NCBI RefSeq assembly: GCF_022201045.2
Contig: NC_068558.1
Coordinates: forward strand, 4,183,501 to 4,247,500
Source: Citrus sinensis
Lineage: Eukaryota > Streptophyta > Magnoliopsida > Sapindales > Rutaceae
Length of the DNA: 64,000 nt
Reading direction: 5' to 3'
The notes under the pieces are model-generated. The model had not been told where the DNA came from. It saw nothing but the letters and a program-made list of their open reading frames with translations, and ran no database searches. The position numbers were made by a program, and so were the translations under genes. This document shows, piece after piece, positions 33,760-47,383 of the stretch; positions within the stretch are counted from its first letter, which is position 1; each line of letters starts with the position of its first letter.

Positions 33760-35343
33760 AGAAGTTACTTTTATTTAAAAATGGTGGGTAGACAGGAGCT
33801 GAGTGAGAACCGTGAGGACTGGAGACAATTGCTAATCGTGTTCTTAAGATTCATTTTATTGGTTAAAACATTTTCTTGATTACCTGTAAAAATATTTTCT
33901 TGGTCACTAGGATTGCCTTTGATTGACGGCTGATAGTAGTTTCCTTACCAAGCATTTGTATTTTCTTGAAAAAAAAAGAGTCTCAAGCTTGGTCAAAATC
34001 AAATCATGATGCTTCAATCAATGGGCTCAAGTGGCAACGCCTCAGTTTAGGGGCAGCTTGATCCGTAGCCTGGCCTGCTGTTAGTAATTAATTTATTTTA
34101 TTCTTGATACTGGAAACTGAAAATTATAAAATTGATTATTGGCAAGTAGTCTCACATTAATTATTTGTAGCTTGAAAAACCATTATTAATTATTTATTAT
34201 TAGTTCCGAGAAATTGAACTGGAAAATGATCGGTTATTAGCATCCAAAAAGTTTACAAACTCAAGAGAAGATGGAAGCAGCGGATTCGCATATCGATTAG
34301 ACTTTTGGGCAGATTTGCGCAGTGAATTGCACGGACATGTAATATAATATAATTATAAGGATATGGTTTTGTTGGAGTTAATTTAAAATAGAGCATGAAT
34401 TACAGAAAGTGATAAATAATAAAAATTTATTATAATTTTAATCGTGTGTTTACGAAAGAATATTTTAATTTAGAGCGATTTTAACATAATCAAATCTTAA
34501 TTATAAACTAACAAACAAAGTTATTAGGTAGAGTTAACACATAAAAATTGATGCATAATATTTATATTGGATCAAATATTGTTTAATTACCTCAAATAAT
34601 TAGCCCACAAGGCTAAATTGAGATTCAAATCTAACGCCAGACGAAAACGGAACTGCAGGCTCATATTAGCAGAGAATGTTAGGTGTTAAGAAGGAAGATT
34701 ACAAGATGGATTGATTTTTAATTTTCTTTGAATAAATTGTTCCTAATTAATGCGTTAATATGTCAATGTTAAAATAATACGTATTTTCATGCTCGTTGAG
34801 TCATGAGGCCATGTTCTTGGTCCTTATTTTGAGCAATGAAAGTTATCTTAATATTTTTAATTAGACGATTATCATATTATTATTACATTTCTAACAAATT
34901 TGTGAACATTAATTCAGAGATGTATTTGCAAGTAATATATAAGGGTGATTAAATTTTAGACCGTGTTGAATTCTGATTGTAAATATATCACTTGTATTCT
35001 ATCTCATTCAAAAATAAGAAATAAATGTCATTTTTTATTTTATGTATATATAACATGCCTATCTGATTCTTAGTAAGTTCCACTTATTTGATCACAACAT
35101 TAGGGGCGACTGAATGAATGATAAACGATATTCTAAAAGATTTATTGACACTCAAAAATGCAATTTTATTGACACTGTATATATAAATAGACATATTACA
35201 GGTATATTGATAATAGAAGCAGAGGCACGAGGGAACCTGGATTCTGGATGGTAATATAATAACCCCTATTGCCGTCAATTGCAACCGTGATCGGTCATCT
35301 CTCATGCCATTTTCTCAGCATCCTCGTTGTTTGACTAAATACA
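33760..35343. other. Intergenic, downstream of the first 4CL-like gene
   Basis: No gene, RNA or clear element was found. The part nearest 35343 is the 3' UTR side of the ligase gene on the minus strand. Confidence 0.45.
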
Positions 35344-38300
35344 TCATAATTTAGACAAATTGCCAGAAAGAGCATGATTCACCAGCTCTCTCCTCAAGAT
35401 CTTTCCGGCTTCAGATTTTGGAATAGAATTGACAAAAGCAACGCGTCTTATCTTCTTGTACGGTGCAACCTGCAATAGCAAATTAATCAACTCTAGTGTA
35501 TGATCTAGAACCTGAATCTGGCATTAAAACTGATATAGAAAAAGCAAATGTATAGTATGAAACAGAACAACAATTTATAGAATATAAGGCAGAGATTTTT
35601 TTTTTTTTTTTCCTGCATGGAGTTATATTTTTGAATGGGGTTTATAGCTATGAAAGTAATATTTGTAGAATGCAGTTCTTGTTTTTTCGCTCTTTCTTCA
35701 GTAACAGTCAATCAAGGACTGAAACTTCATACGTACTCTTCTATTTCACAGGAAGATGAGTTCAATGCAAAAAATTAACTAGTATGCTCCGTCTAAATAA
35801 TGTAAAGAGTCAAAATAATATTCCAAGTGCCAGTCTTAGACTTTTTACTGGTTGATTTTTTAGAGACGGAAGTGGTTCGGTAAACCAGAAGCAGACCTAG
35901 TGTCCTAATTCTAGACAATATCTCATATATATTTATTGATTCATGTCAAGAATTTGAGTGTTGATGACTCCAGTAAGTATAATTTTACCCATTTCTCTAA
36001 AAGAACCATTGGCTACTATGTAATATCTAATTCTGTATATATGTTATATATAATTTAAAGATAGACAGATATCCAACCAGGATGACAAGATGCCATTGCT
36101 ATACTATCTGTTCTTATACATCACGAGGCCATCATATTTGAGAATATTATGCGGCCATATTTACGAAATGGAAACTTATATATGCTTTGCAATCCAAAAA
36201 AACTGCTGTCTGCTTAGTTATATAATATCGATATTCAGAAACATGCCTGTTTTGCGATGAAATCCATTAATTGAGCCTCATTGATACTGCTTCCAGGTTT
36301 TCTCACCACAAAAGCCATGGGAATCTGCCCAGCTTCTTCATCAGGGTACCTGCTTGAGAATAAACCATATGGATGAGAGATAGGCACTGCTAAACCATCA
36401 TGACAGATGAACTTAATTCCATTTGAAATTGCTGAGGCAGGCTAGTCCATTTAAAGAACAATGAAACCAAAAAAGCTTACTATCAGCCCATCACCCAAAA
36501 AAAAAAAAAAAAAAACCGGATTGGATCTATTATTTCTTGATTGACACATACAAGAAAAAAAGAAGAAAGAGAGCAGTCAGTGTTATGATATTTTTGCTAA
36601 AATAGTCTATTTTCTACATCACCCATCTGATATAGTAAATTAAGTAAAAATGAAAAAGAAAATCCGGTACCCTTGATGTTGTAAACTAATCAGGAATTCT
36701 GATAAAATTTTGGATGTTAAAGAGCATAATGTTATCAAGGTAATTTGTCACTCAGGATCTACATGCACTTTTTTTCTACCTAGCATCATAGCATTCCATA
36801 AGATTTAGAACTGACATTTTAAAAAATAAAACAGGCAAATGCCTTGCAGATGTATATGAACAAGAAGATATATTCTAAATGTACGCGAAATGATGAACAG
36901 TATTCAGCAACTGTTTTAAATGGATAGCAAAACAAATTTACCATTAAGAGACATTACCCCCCTCAATCCCCCTTGTGCGGGACTTTGAAGGCATGAGTGG
37001 CAAACAAAGTATATGCAGCAAGCAAATAAAATGACACAGTTACATACGGAATCACAGCAGCATCAGCAATTTCGGGATTAGATTGAAGTAAATGTTCCAG
37101 CTCAGCAGGGGGAACCTGAAAGAACATTCCAGATAAACAAGATGAGATTATTCATCTACATCTATATATGTCTGTCATTATAGGACTGCTGGTAAAGAAT
37201 CAGAGCCACAAATCACCTGATATGCCTTATATTTTATCAATTCCTTTAACCTATCAACAATGAAGAGGAAACCATTGGAGTCAAAATAACAAAGATCCCC
37301 AGTCTTTAACCAGCCCTCTGAATCCACGGTTTCAATAGTTGCTTTGTTGTCCCCTATGTATCCTGCATATTAACACAGTCATACTGCTGACAGAACTGAG
37401 AAGATTGACGATTGTTATATTTTTTTGAAAGTTGAAATGAACTTGAATGAAAAAGATAATCCCATTATTCAAAACAGCTAAGACGTTAGATGGCCTGGCA
37501 TTGAAACTACCCGAGAAATTAAAACTTGGAACACAACTATGATAAGCTGATGCCATAAACCATACATACAGTCTTGTTATTTATATATTATCACCTTTCA
37601 TGATTGTTGGGCCCCGCAACCACAACTCCCCTTTCTGTGCTGGAGATAAAGCATCTCCAGTAACAGGATCAACAACCTTGGCTTCCATCAGTTCATGCAG
37701 ACGGCCAACAGAACCATGCCGTTTTGTCTCCTCAGAATCTCTCATACTCGAAGCTAGTCCTCCACATTCAGTCAAACCGTAGCCCTAAGATAAGAGAAAG
37801 GGAAGGAAAAAAAAAAATCAGCACTCACCAAGCACCAGCAATTCATACATTCATAGTACTAGCCATTGGCCAGCCATCTCATGTGATCTGGTTTAAGTTA
37901 TTATTTAAATACAACGATAACGAACAGGAAGAAAAATTAGAAAAATAGGAATAATTAATTAATTAACTAAAATTATTCAGTACCTGAATAATCTCGACAG
38001 AGGGAAATTTCTCCTTGAACTTGTCGGTGACCTCCTTTCCGAGCGGTGCGCCGCCACAGCTAAGATACTGAAGCGAGCTGAGGTCATACTTTTTTGTCAA
38101 CTCCGATTTAGTTAAAGCCACAACTAATGGCGGGGAGACCGGCATGCTGGTAAGTTTATACTTATCCACGGTCTTCAACATCGTCTCAAAATCAAATCTC
38201 TCCATGAAGACCGCAGTCTCACTGACAGCAACCACCCTCACTAACGCTAGGAAGCCAAAAACGTGAAACAGAGGCAGCGTTATTAACGAAACCTCACCCG

Positions 38301-39021
38301 ACGGCTGTGGTTGTTCAGTTGGATTTGCCCCGTACTCGACATGGTGGAACGACGCTACCAAGGAGATTATGTTTCGGTGAGTCAACAGCACGCCTTTGAC
38401 TTTCCCAGTGGTCCCGGAAGAGTAAAGAATGACTGCAGCGTCTGACTGGTTTACGACGGCTGGGGGAGAAATCACGACGTCGTTTTGGTGTTGAGTTGAT
38501 AACAGCGAGAGGAACTCCGGGGAGTCGACGAGGACTGTGCGGAAGTTTGGCGGGAGCTTGTGGGAGGTGCGTGACGTGGCGAAGGCGATTGAAGGTTTGC
38601 TCAGGTGGAGTTGATGAGATATTTCTGAGGTGGACCCCAGCGGGTTGGCGGGAGAGACGACCACGCCGAGGGAGAGAAGGGAGAAGTAGAGGACGGGGAT
38701 CTCGAAAGAGGAAGGGGAGAGGATGAAGGCGACGTCGTTCTTGGAGAGAGAGTAATGCTTTTGGAGGGAGAGCGTGAGGGAGTTGGTTTGGCGGAGGAAC
38801 TCAGGGTAAGTGAGGCGTCGACCGGTGGCGGCGTTCATGAGAAATGGTGCGGCGGTCGTGGTGGCTGATTTGTGGAGGATCGATAAAGTGAATTGTGTGA
38901 CGGAGAGAGGCTGAGACGATGGCGGCAGAGGAATCTTTGGTCTTACGCTGTGGAATGTTTTCGTCTGTGAACAAAAGCCGCTGTTTGGATCAATCAGACC
39001 GTTGCTGTTTGTCCCCGCCAT
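35344..39021 (-). CDS. 4CLL9: 4-coumarate-CoA ligase-like, peroxisomal (copy 1)
   Basis: This is an acyl/aryl-CoA synthetase of the ANL superfamily: ATP-dependent adenylation of a carboxylic acid, then thioester formation with CoA. Exons 39021-37984, 37784-37595, 37362-37217, 37115-37048, 36349-36247 and 35469-35344 give 556 aa. Motifs: AMP-binding [11 protein letters not shown] at 201-211, GYGLTE formed at the exon 1/2 junction, [31 protein letters not shown], and [13 protein letters not shown] with the catalytic Lys near the C-terminus. It ends NLSKL, a canonical type-1 peroxisome signal, so the substrate is probably a jasmonate-precursor, fatty or benzoic acid rather than cytosolic coumarate. 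The last intron uses a GC donor (CAG|GCATGT). The name follows similarity and remembered Arabidopsis synteny (At5g63380); the substrate is unknown. Confidence 0.92.
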
Positions 39022-40408
39022 AAATTGAGATTCAAATCGAACTGAGAGACAATAGCAGAGAAGATTTTAAGTCAAAGGATGATGATTAAACGGTGATCAT
39101 GAACCTGCGACGGCTGCTACAGATTTTTTCTTTTCATGCATGGTATCGATTATTGGCTTTTATTTTAATCTGATAAATTATTATTATTAATTTTATTTTA
39201 ACTAGCTGTTGGTCATACTTGACTATTAAATGCCAATTGTTGACCTAATTTCTTTCTTTTTTTTTTTTTAAATAACAAATATAATCAGTTCTGTAAAATG
39301 GGGCCAGGCGGGCGAGGCGTGCCGCCAGATGCTTCTCGGGTGTGGCCAGATCAGACGATGCCCCGCAGCCAACAACTCTCCTTCTAACAACTACGGAAAC
39401 CAAGTACTATCTGTTTGGATATTCTAATATTCATGTACATGGATTAACTCCTATAGTCCTATGTAGGTCAATTAGCAATAATTTCTCGGCGGACTTCCAA
39501 GAAGCTTGTCAACGAATTTCGGAGATACTGATCGTGTAATTTAGGATTGGGTTTTATTTAACATTAAGGTATTATAATAATTTTTAAACTATAACTCTTA
39601 TGAAAAAAAAAACTATGAAATAAAAGTTTATATTATATAATAAATATAATTTTTAAATAATAATTTTGATAAAATTATTAAAGACGTAATAAATTTTTCA
39701 TCATATAAGTGAAAACTCATATCAATATAATTTCTAATTTATAGTAACTAGTGTTTATCAAAAATTACAGCAGTCAAGCAGTTAATATTTACCAAATATT
39801 GTAGTGCTATAACTTTTTAACTATAATTACCCAATCTCAAATTCAAATAGATTCTTAGTTATTTTGGTCAATCGACTGTGGAAGCTTTTTCTCGAGGTGC
39901 TATTGGCCAGGTAAATATTGCTTACTCTTGTTGATGTACAATGATTTGATGTTGTATTTCACATTATTTATTAATTTAAATATAATTTTTTAATTTTGAT
40001 TTCTTTCTTTCCGGCATAGACATAAAAAGCTATCCAAAATAAATAAATAAATATGATTTTTGTCACTTAGAGCGAAATGTGCGATCTAGACACTAGCAAG
40101 GGACAACCAAGAAAAAAGAAGACGAGTGAGTTTTTTGTCCAAAGCGTTTCAAGAAAGAAAGAGCTCTGGCCTCTTGAGGATAGCCGGTTCCTTTTGACCA
40201 GTTAGATAAGCAGAGCCAAGCAGTTTTGTGCACGTGAGCTAATAAACGAAACAGTCCACGTTTGATTATTCAACTGGCGCCTACGACAACAGAATATAAC
40301 TGGAGAAAAGTAATTCAGGAGTTAGTTCTGGAAAAACATAAATAAATACAAAGACACATCTTCGGATCTTCTCACTAACTCTTGTCTGTTTGAATTCGAG
40401 TAGATGGA
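39022..40408. other. Intergenic between ligase copies 1 and 2
   Basis: The first few hundred bases are the promoter side of copy 1. The remainder is AT-rich with poly(T) and poly(A) runs. No gene is seen; the 65-codon frame at 39342-39539 has no recognisable similarity. Confidence 0.45.
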
Positions 40409-42100
40409 TCATAGTTTAGACAAATTGGCGGAGAGAGCATGAGTAACGAGCTCTCTCCCCAAGATCTCCCCGGTAGGGTATTTTTGGAATAGAATTGAAA
40501 GTAAAACTAATAAATGATAGAAGGAACTGCTAAACCGTCACAGATTGATACAAAATCACTGCAGCAGCATTGAAATAACTGTTCCAACTCAGCTGGTGGA
40601 ACCTGAAAGATTGAAATTAAATGAACATTCGGATAAAAATTAGATGACAAATTCACTTATTAGGATGAACAGCACAGCACTATTTTTTATTAGTAGTAAG
40701 TAATGAAGATTCAAAGTCTGAAAAAAAAAAATGATCTGCTGAATCAACAATGAAGATGAAACCGTCAGAGTCGGAGTAACAAAAATCCCAGGCCAATCCT
40801 TAACCAGCCCTCTGAATCCGAGGTTTCAGCAGTTGCCTTGTAGTTCCCAACATAACCTGCAGTAAACTCGGTTATTATCAAAGAAATAGAAACCTGAAAG
40901 AAAACAAAAAGTGGCCAAGGCATGCATGCATTTGTAAATTGTAAATTCATTGATTACCTTTCATAACAGTGTGGGCCGCGCAACCACAGCTTCCCTCTCT
41001 GACTTGCTGGCAAAGCTTCTCCATTTACACCATAATATCCACAGCGAAAGATATTCGATCCTTTTCTAATAACACACTTGTGCTTTGTAAATGTCTTGTC
41101 CGAAGAACCACTTTTGTCATTATACACCATACTAGTATGATGCTAGAATTGTTGACTATTCACAACAATAATTTTTCTTCTTCGAAAAAAAAATCTTTTA
41201 ATTTTCTACCCGCCAAATTTGCACAATAGGAAATTTATATCTTTCTAGCAGCCTTTTTGGCGAGCGGTCGACTCTGAGGGAGCTAATTTCATAATTTTTA
41301 GTCAACGCCAAAGTCCCCGGCAGCGAAACAGGAATGTTAGTAACTCTATACTTGTCGACAGCCATCAACATTGTTTCAAAATCAAACCACTTGATGAAAA
41401 CCAAGGTCCGGGCCACGGCAACCCCCTTCGCCAACGCGAAAAAGCCGAAACAATGGAACAGAGGAAGCATCAGTAACTCCGATTCTGTTGGAGTAACTGT
41501 AGCAGAACTCGGCAATTGAAACGAGCACGTTCTGGTGAGTCGACAGCACGTCTTTGACTTTTTTGGTAGTTCCTGAGGAGTAAAGAATCGCTGCGGAGTC
41601 TGACTGGTTTACGACGGCTGGAGGAGAAGAATAAGTGAAGCTGACGTCGTCATTTTGGCGTTGAGTTGATAACAAAGAGAGGAACTCGAGGGAGTCGATG
41701 GGGATTGTGGGCAGGTTCGGCGAGAGTTTGCGCGAGTGCGAGACGTGTGAGTTGTGACGCGGCGAAGTCGATTCAAGGCTTGCAGATTTGAATGTGGTAA
41801 GAGATATTTGATGTGACCCCCGCGGGTTGGCGGGAGAAATGTCGACGCGGAGTTTTGGGCGAGGATGAAGGTGACGTCAATTTTGGAGGGAGAAGTCGAA
41901 GGAGAAGGAGTTGATTTGACGGAGGAAGTAAGCGTACGTGCGGCGTTGATGAGAAATGTTGTGGCGGGGGAGGAGGGAGAGAGAGACAGAGTGAATTGGG
42001 TGACGGAGAGAAATTGAGATGGCGAGGGCAGAGGGATTTTTGTTCTCAAACAAAAGCCGCTGTCTGGATCGATCAGACCGTTGGTGTTTGTTCCCGCCAC
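40409..42100 (-). pseudogene. 4CL-like ligase pseudogene (copy 2)
   Basis: It starts at 42100 with MAGTNTNGLIDPDSGFC, nearly identical to copy 1, and ends with codons for LSKL at 40411, so the whole gene was once present. Exon 1 is broken by several deletions and frameshifts after residue 50. The box-I region survives as [12 protein letters not shown] in another frame, with the glycine of GTTG replaced by Lys. Exon 2 is reduced to a fragment around 41000 (the GELWLRGP region reads GKLWLRGP), and its GYGLTE start is missing. Exon 3 (40740-40860) has frameshifts after SEGWLR. The exon 4-6 remnants between 40430 and 40610 are heavily deleted. It is clearly non-functional. Confidence 0.92.
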
Positions 42101-42694
42101 AATTCAAAATCAAACGACAGATGACGAAAGAACCACCTGTAATAGCTGCAAGCGAAGATAACAACTTGCAAACTCAAAGTCTGTTTGATCGTGGAAGATG
42201 AATTACGTCCTTTGCTTATTTATAAGACGGGAAGGAATGGGTGATTGTTTAAAATGAATAATAATTTGATCCTTAAATTTGGCTCGTTTTCTTTTTCTCT
42301 TTTTTTCCAAAATAAATTATTCCTTGGATTCGCGGTCGTTGGTATACATGTCGCATGTTACCATAAGGTGCTCCGAGATCAATGATCTCAAAAATAGCTA
42401 TCCACGTGTCTCAACTAGAATAAGTTACAAGCCGGAGTGAAAATATGCAAACAATCTATCCCAAGAGAAACCGACACAATTTGAGTAGACTACATAGATA
42501 GTACACTTCCCTATTATAAATGTGTTCTTTTTTAATACTACAAATGCAATACACTGACTTTCATTTTCTTTTGACAAAAAGAAGAAAAAAACATGGGATA
42601 AAAACTAGGATGGAATTTAGGAAAAATACACTTGCCAATGTTGCATAGGATGCATTTCTCACAATGACCTTCCTCTCTTCTTTGAGAAGATGGA
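42101..42694. other. Intergenic between ligase copies 2 and 3
   Basis: It holds the former promoter of the dead copy 2 and the 3' side of copy 3. It contains one G-box (CACGTG near 42403). No gene was found. Confidence 0.45.
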
Positions 42695-45600
42695 TCATAA
42701 TTTAGACAAATTGCCAGAAATAGCATGAGTGACTAGCTCCCTCCTCAGAATCTTTCCAGCAGTAGATTTTGGAATCGAATTGATGAAAGCAACGCGTCTT
42801 ATCTTTTTGTATGGTGCAACCTAACACAAGGAAAACATCAAGTCTAGATTAAAAACAGCACTCATTCTGTGCAGAAACTAGAACATACATTAGATGATAC
42901 AGGTGCTTCATGAAATAACACACAAGAATCAAACATTAGCATGAAACTGGTGAGTACATAGAAAAAGATTTCCCATTATGAAATCACAGGCTTCATATGA
43001 AGGCATATTCATACAAATGTTTGTTTTTTTTAATTATTTATTCCTGTTTCTCATCTGTAGTCAATCAACCATACAGGCATACACAATTGAAGCCTCACAG
43101 TGATATATGCCATTTTGATGAAAAGACAACCAGCCATATGCCATGATGCTATGCTGTGAACATGGGCCATCAAACTTTGTGTTTGTGCAACATGAAATTG
43201 CCATATTACAGCATAAGATGTGGGGGGAGGGAAATGCTAACTTCAATACATGTAACTACAATAAATTTCTTTACTTTAATATAGATACTAAGGAGCATGC
43301 CTGTTTTGCAATGAAATCCATTATTTCAGCCTCAGTGATATTACTTCCAGGTTTTCTCACTACAAAAGCCATGGGAATCTGCCCTGCTTCTTCATCCGGA
43401 TACCTGCTTGAGAATAAACCAAATTGCTGAGAATTTCACATTGCTGAACAACCATGACTGATAAACCTCATTCCAATCGAAGCGCTCAGCAGGCAAGCCC
43501 ACTATAAACACTACGAAAAACTATAAAAAATAAAAAATTAGAAAATTGTACAATCAACCCTTCAGCAACTGTATCAACAAAAGTTCCCATCTGATGTACA
43601 TCACCCTTCCAATATCCGTTCTAAGGAAAGTGATATGTAAGAAAAAAAGGAAATTATTATTGTGACTTTCTTCTAGTACACCACCTCTTATACAGTAAAT
43701 CAAGCGAAAATGTAAACAGTGTTTGAGTTACCCTTCAAGATTTTTATGTGAAAGCTAGAGCACTACTAGACATCCCAAAATTTTATTCTAAAATTCATCC
43801 CAAATGATGTGACAGTTATCAAGCGGTTGATAAATGTCACATCACATGCCACATCATTTGAGATGCAAATGAGATAAAATTTTAGGATATCTATCATTAC
43901 TCAAAGTCAGTTGTTATCAGTAATTGTTATAAAGTCATACATCAAGCATGATAAATAAAGTCATACATGAAGATGTGTACAAAGTGGAAATAAAATGACA
44001 TTAAGTACGTACGGAATTACAGCAGCATCAGCAATTTCAGGATTGGAATGAAGTAAATGTTCCAACTCAACTGGGGGAACCTGAAATAATATTCCAGATT
44101 AAATGTGATGACATTATTGACCAATGACCATCTGTTGATTATGAACAACACAGTAAATATCGAGTCATTAGATCACCTGATACGCCTTGTATTTTATTAA
44201 TTCCTTTAGCCTATCAACAATGAAGAGGAAACCATTGGAGTCAAAATAACAAAGGTCCCCAGTCTTCAACCAGCCCTCCGAATGAACAGTTTCAGAAGTT
44301 GCCTTATCATCTCCAACGTAACCTGCATTAATGCCATCATTATGGTGATCAAACGACAAGCTTTGTTATTGTTTGGTTTTTCAGAAAACCGAACCAAACT
44401 AATGCAGAAACGTGAGATGGAAATATTCAGACATCAATATTGTTAAATGCCTTGCTTTCTGACTGCATAGAGATAAAAAAACTGGGGAAGAAAGTGTCAT
44501 TGCATCTATGAGACAATAGGAAATGTAAAACAGAGCGCATGTTTCTGTATGACACATCCATATTATTTCATCTGAAACTACTTTAATCAATCAATCTCTC
44601 TCAATGATCGACAACTTTTGAGAACTGGACTTATGGGATAACTTATCCTTGACAAAAAACACTAATATGTAATCCAATTGTTTACATGGGTTATCCCCAC
44701 TAATATGAACATTTTTGAGGGTGTATATTAGTTGACCAAATACAAGAGCAATAAGGCTGGGTGGTATTAAATCAAGTTCTAAAATTGATTATTATAAAAT
44801 ATAAAAGGAGGGCTGCCAGGTCTTAGCAATAACATCCATAAACTACTTATCAACCACTTGTTGCAGCTAATTACATAGAGAAGGCTCATGTGTCAACCAG
44901 CAGAGGAACTTTAGATATGAAAGCCAATTACAGGCACAATATGATAAATGGTTAGAGATCAAGGGATAAGAAATTGAGGTAACAAGTGGTAAAGGAAGCC
45001 TGAAAAATTAGAAAGCATCCTTCTTAATGCCATCAACAATTGATAGTTTGCTACACTGAACAACCCCTCCAGACACAATAGAATAACTCTGTCGATTGAG
45101 TTCTCTGCAACTAGACATGCATCTCCTAGTGCTTTGGATCTACAATGCTGTATTAAGGAATGAAAGAACATTGTACTAAATAGCCTTTAATACAACACAC
45201 AAGTCAGACAAACCCCTTTATGTAAAGAAGCGAGGCTTCTAAAACCAGCCCGTACAGCCATCTAGTTGTCCAAAAGGAAGAGAGTGTTCGCACTATTTTT
45301 CCAACAACAAAGAAGGTAGCATGTCTGATTTGCAGGGCAAATCTTGCATGGACTTCGTCTTCATTTGCTTAAACGCATGGGTGGATCTAGGGCAAAACAA
45401 GTGATAAGTGTGGTTGGTATTTTTTATTAATTGATCTTATTGAAACGAAAGTCTTCATCTTCTCTCTCCATTACCTTTCATGATTGTTGGTCCTCGCAAC
45501 CACAATTCCCCTTTCTGGCCAGGAGGTAAAGCTTCCCCTGTTGCTGGATCAACAATCTTTGCTTCCATTAGTTCAGCTAAACGACCAACAGAACCATGTC

Positions 45601-47383
45601 GCTTTGCCTCATCAGGCCCTATCACCCTTGAGCCTGCTCCTCCAGTCTCAGTTAAACCATATCCCTGATGCAAAGAAGAAAACACCAACACTAACAACCA
45701 GCAGGATTTCATACTTCTATTGCACTGATTAATTACAGTAACAACAAGCCATTACACTATAAAATGGAAAGCATTTGAAACACAAAAGTAAGTCCACGGT
45801 CCATTACAAGGCAAAACTTGTAGTCATTGGATTCCAATAGAATTTTTGTAGATATTTTATTAACATAGCACACAACAACATATAGATAATTGCGTAGGCT
45901 TCAGTTGTTCTTCCTCGAATATTATTCTTCCATACAAGCAAGCGAAAACTATGTACATAACTATGCAAAACAAAAATTCCACCCCCCACAACCAAAAGAC
46001 GTGGTGAATTTATGAACAAATCACATAATCCAATCATCACATTCCCACTTCAAAAAGGATACTGTAAATAAATAATAAGAAGACCTCATCTAGCTTTATT
46101 AAGAAAACAGTTTAAGATGTCCCCATTCTCAAGAACTAATTTATTTCACTATCAAAATTAATTGATTTTGCGACCAATAAAGTTCAAGTAGGTGACAGCA
46201 TCGAAGCGCAATATAAGAAGACACCAACATTAAAAATACAGTAATAATAGAATACCATTGAAGTGGCTTATGTAATAGCATTAAAAATAATATCTCATTA
46301 CCCCACGTAAGAAAATGATTCCCATACACCTACGAGCTGCCGTACCTGCCTAATCTCCACGTTTGGGAACTTCTCCTTGAACTTCAGAGTGACCTCCTTC
46401 CCCAGTGGTGCGCCGCCGCAGCCGAGCAACTGAAGCGAGCTCAGATCGTACTTGTCAGTCAACTTCGAATTTATAAACGCGACGATTAAAGGCGGCGAAA
46501 CCGGCATGTAAGTTACTCTATAATTCTCCACAGCCTTCAGCATTTTCTCGAAATCGAATCTCTCCATGAAAACCAGAGTCTCCCCTTTCGATGCCGCCCT
46601 CACTAACATGAAGAAACCGAACACGTGAAACATTGGCAATGTGAAGAACGAAACCGGATGCGGCGGCGGCCCTTCATTCGGATCGGTTTCCTCCGTGACA
46701 TGGTAGTATCCGGCGATTATGGCGATCACGTTGAGGTGACTTAACAGCACGCCTTTGACTTTTCCGGTGGTTCCGGAAGAGTAAAGAATGGCCGCAGGGT
46801 CGGACTGGTAAACGGTCATATTAGAATTCGCGAAGTCAGCGACGTCCTCGTTTTGGTTTAATAAGGAGATGAACTCAGGCGAGTCCATGAGGATTGTGCG
46901 AAGATTGGACGGGAGTTTGTGCGAAGTGTGTGACGTGGCAAAGGCGATGGAAGGTTTGCTGAGCTGGATTTGGTGAGACACTTCTGAGGTGGAGCTGAGC
47001 GGGTTGGCGGGGGAGATTACGACGCCGAGTGATAACAGAGAGAAGTAGAGGATGGGGACGTGGAGGGAGGCAAGGGAGAGGATGTAAGCGACGTCGTTTT
47101 TCGACAAAGAGAATCGCGTTTTGAGAGAGCGTGAGAGAGAGTGAACCTGGCGGAGGAATTCGCCGTAGCTGACGCTTTCACCGGTGGTTGCATCGACGAG
47201 AAACGTGGTGGCGGAAGTGGTGGTGGTGGAAGAGCGGAGTAAAGAGAGAGCGTATTGTGTGATGGAAAGTGGCTCCGATGGCGGCGGAAGAGGAACGTTC
47301 GGTCTCAGGCTGTAGTAAGTTTTCGTTTCTGAACAGTATCCTGTGTTCGGGTCAATCGAACGGTTCGGATTTATCTCCGCCAT
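42695..47383 (-). CDS. 4CLL9: 4-coumarate-CoA ligase-like, peroxisomal (copy 3)
   Basis: A paralogue of copy 1 with identical exon layout and lengths: exons 47383-46346, 45664-45475, 44322-44177, 44080-44013, 43403-43301 and 42820-42695, again 556 aa. It starts [17 protein letters not shown]. Motifs: [11 protein letters not shown] at 202-212, [41 protein letters not shown] formed at the exon 1/2 junction, [35 protein letters not shown] and [18 protein letters not shown]. The final SKL predicts peroxisomal import. The last intron again uses a GC donor (CAG|GCATGC). Intron 1 is about 680 bp, intron 2 about 1.15 kb, and intron 4 contains a small MITE. Greater divergence from copy 1 than copy 2 shows suggests this is the older split. 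No disabling lesion was found; the substrate is unknown. Confidence 0.92.
43769..43891. mobile_element. Small MITE in intron 4 of ligase copy 3
   Basis: The inverted ends are GACATCCCAAAATTTTAT and, reverse-complemented from the right, GATATCCTAAAATTTTAT. The dinucleotide TA flanks both sides (43767-43768, 43892-43893), compatible with a Tc1/mariner (Stowaway-like) insertion. The interior holds a second inverted pair around AAATGATGTG and CACATCATTT-like sequences, so the transcript could fold into a long stem. Confidence 0.55.

Noticed and set aside
42101-42694. Additional ligase fragment
   Set aside because: The 3' end of copy 3 (42695-42820) is its own last exon; no further ligase similarity was seen between copies 2 and 3.
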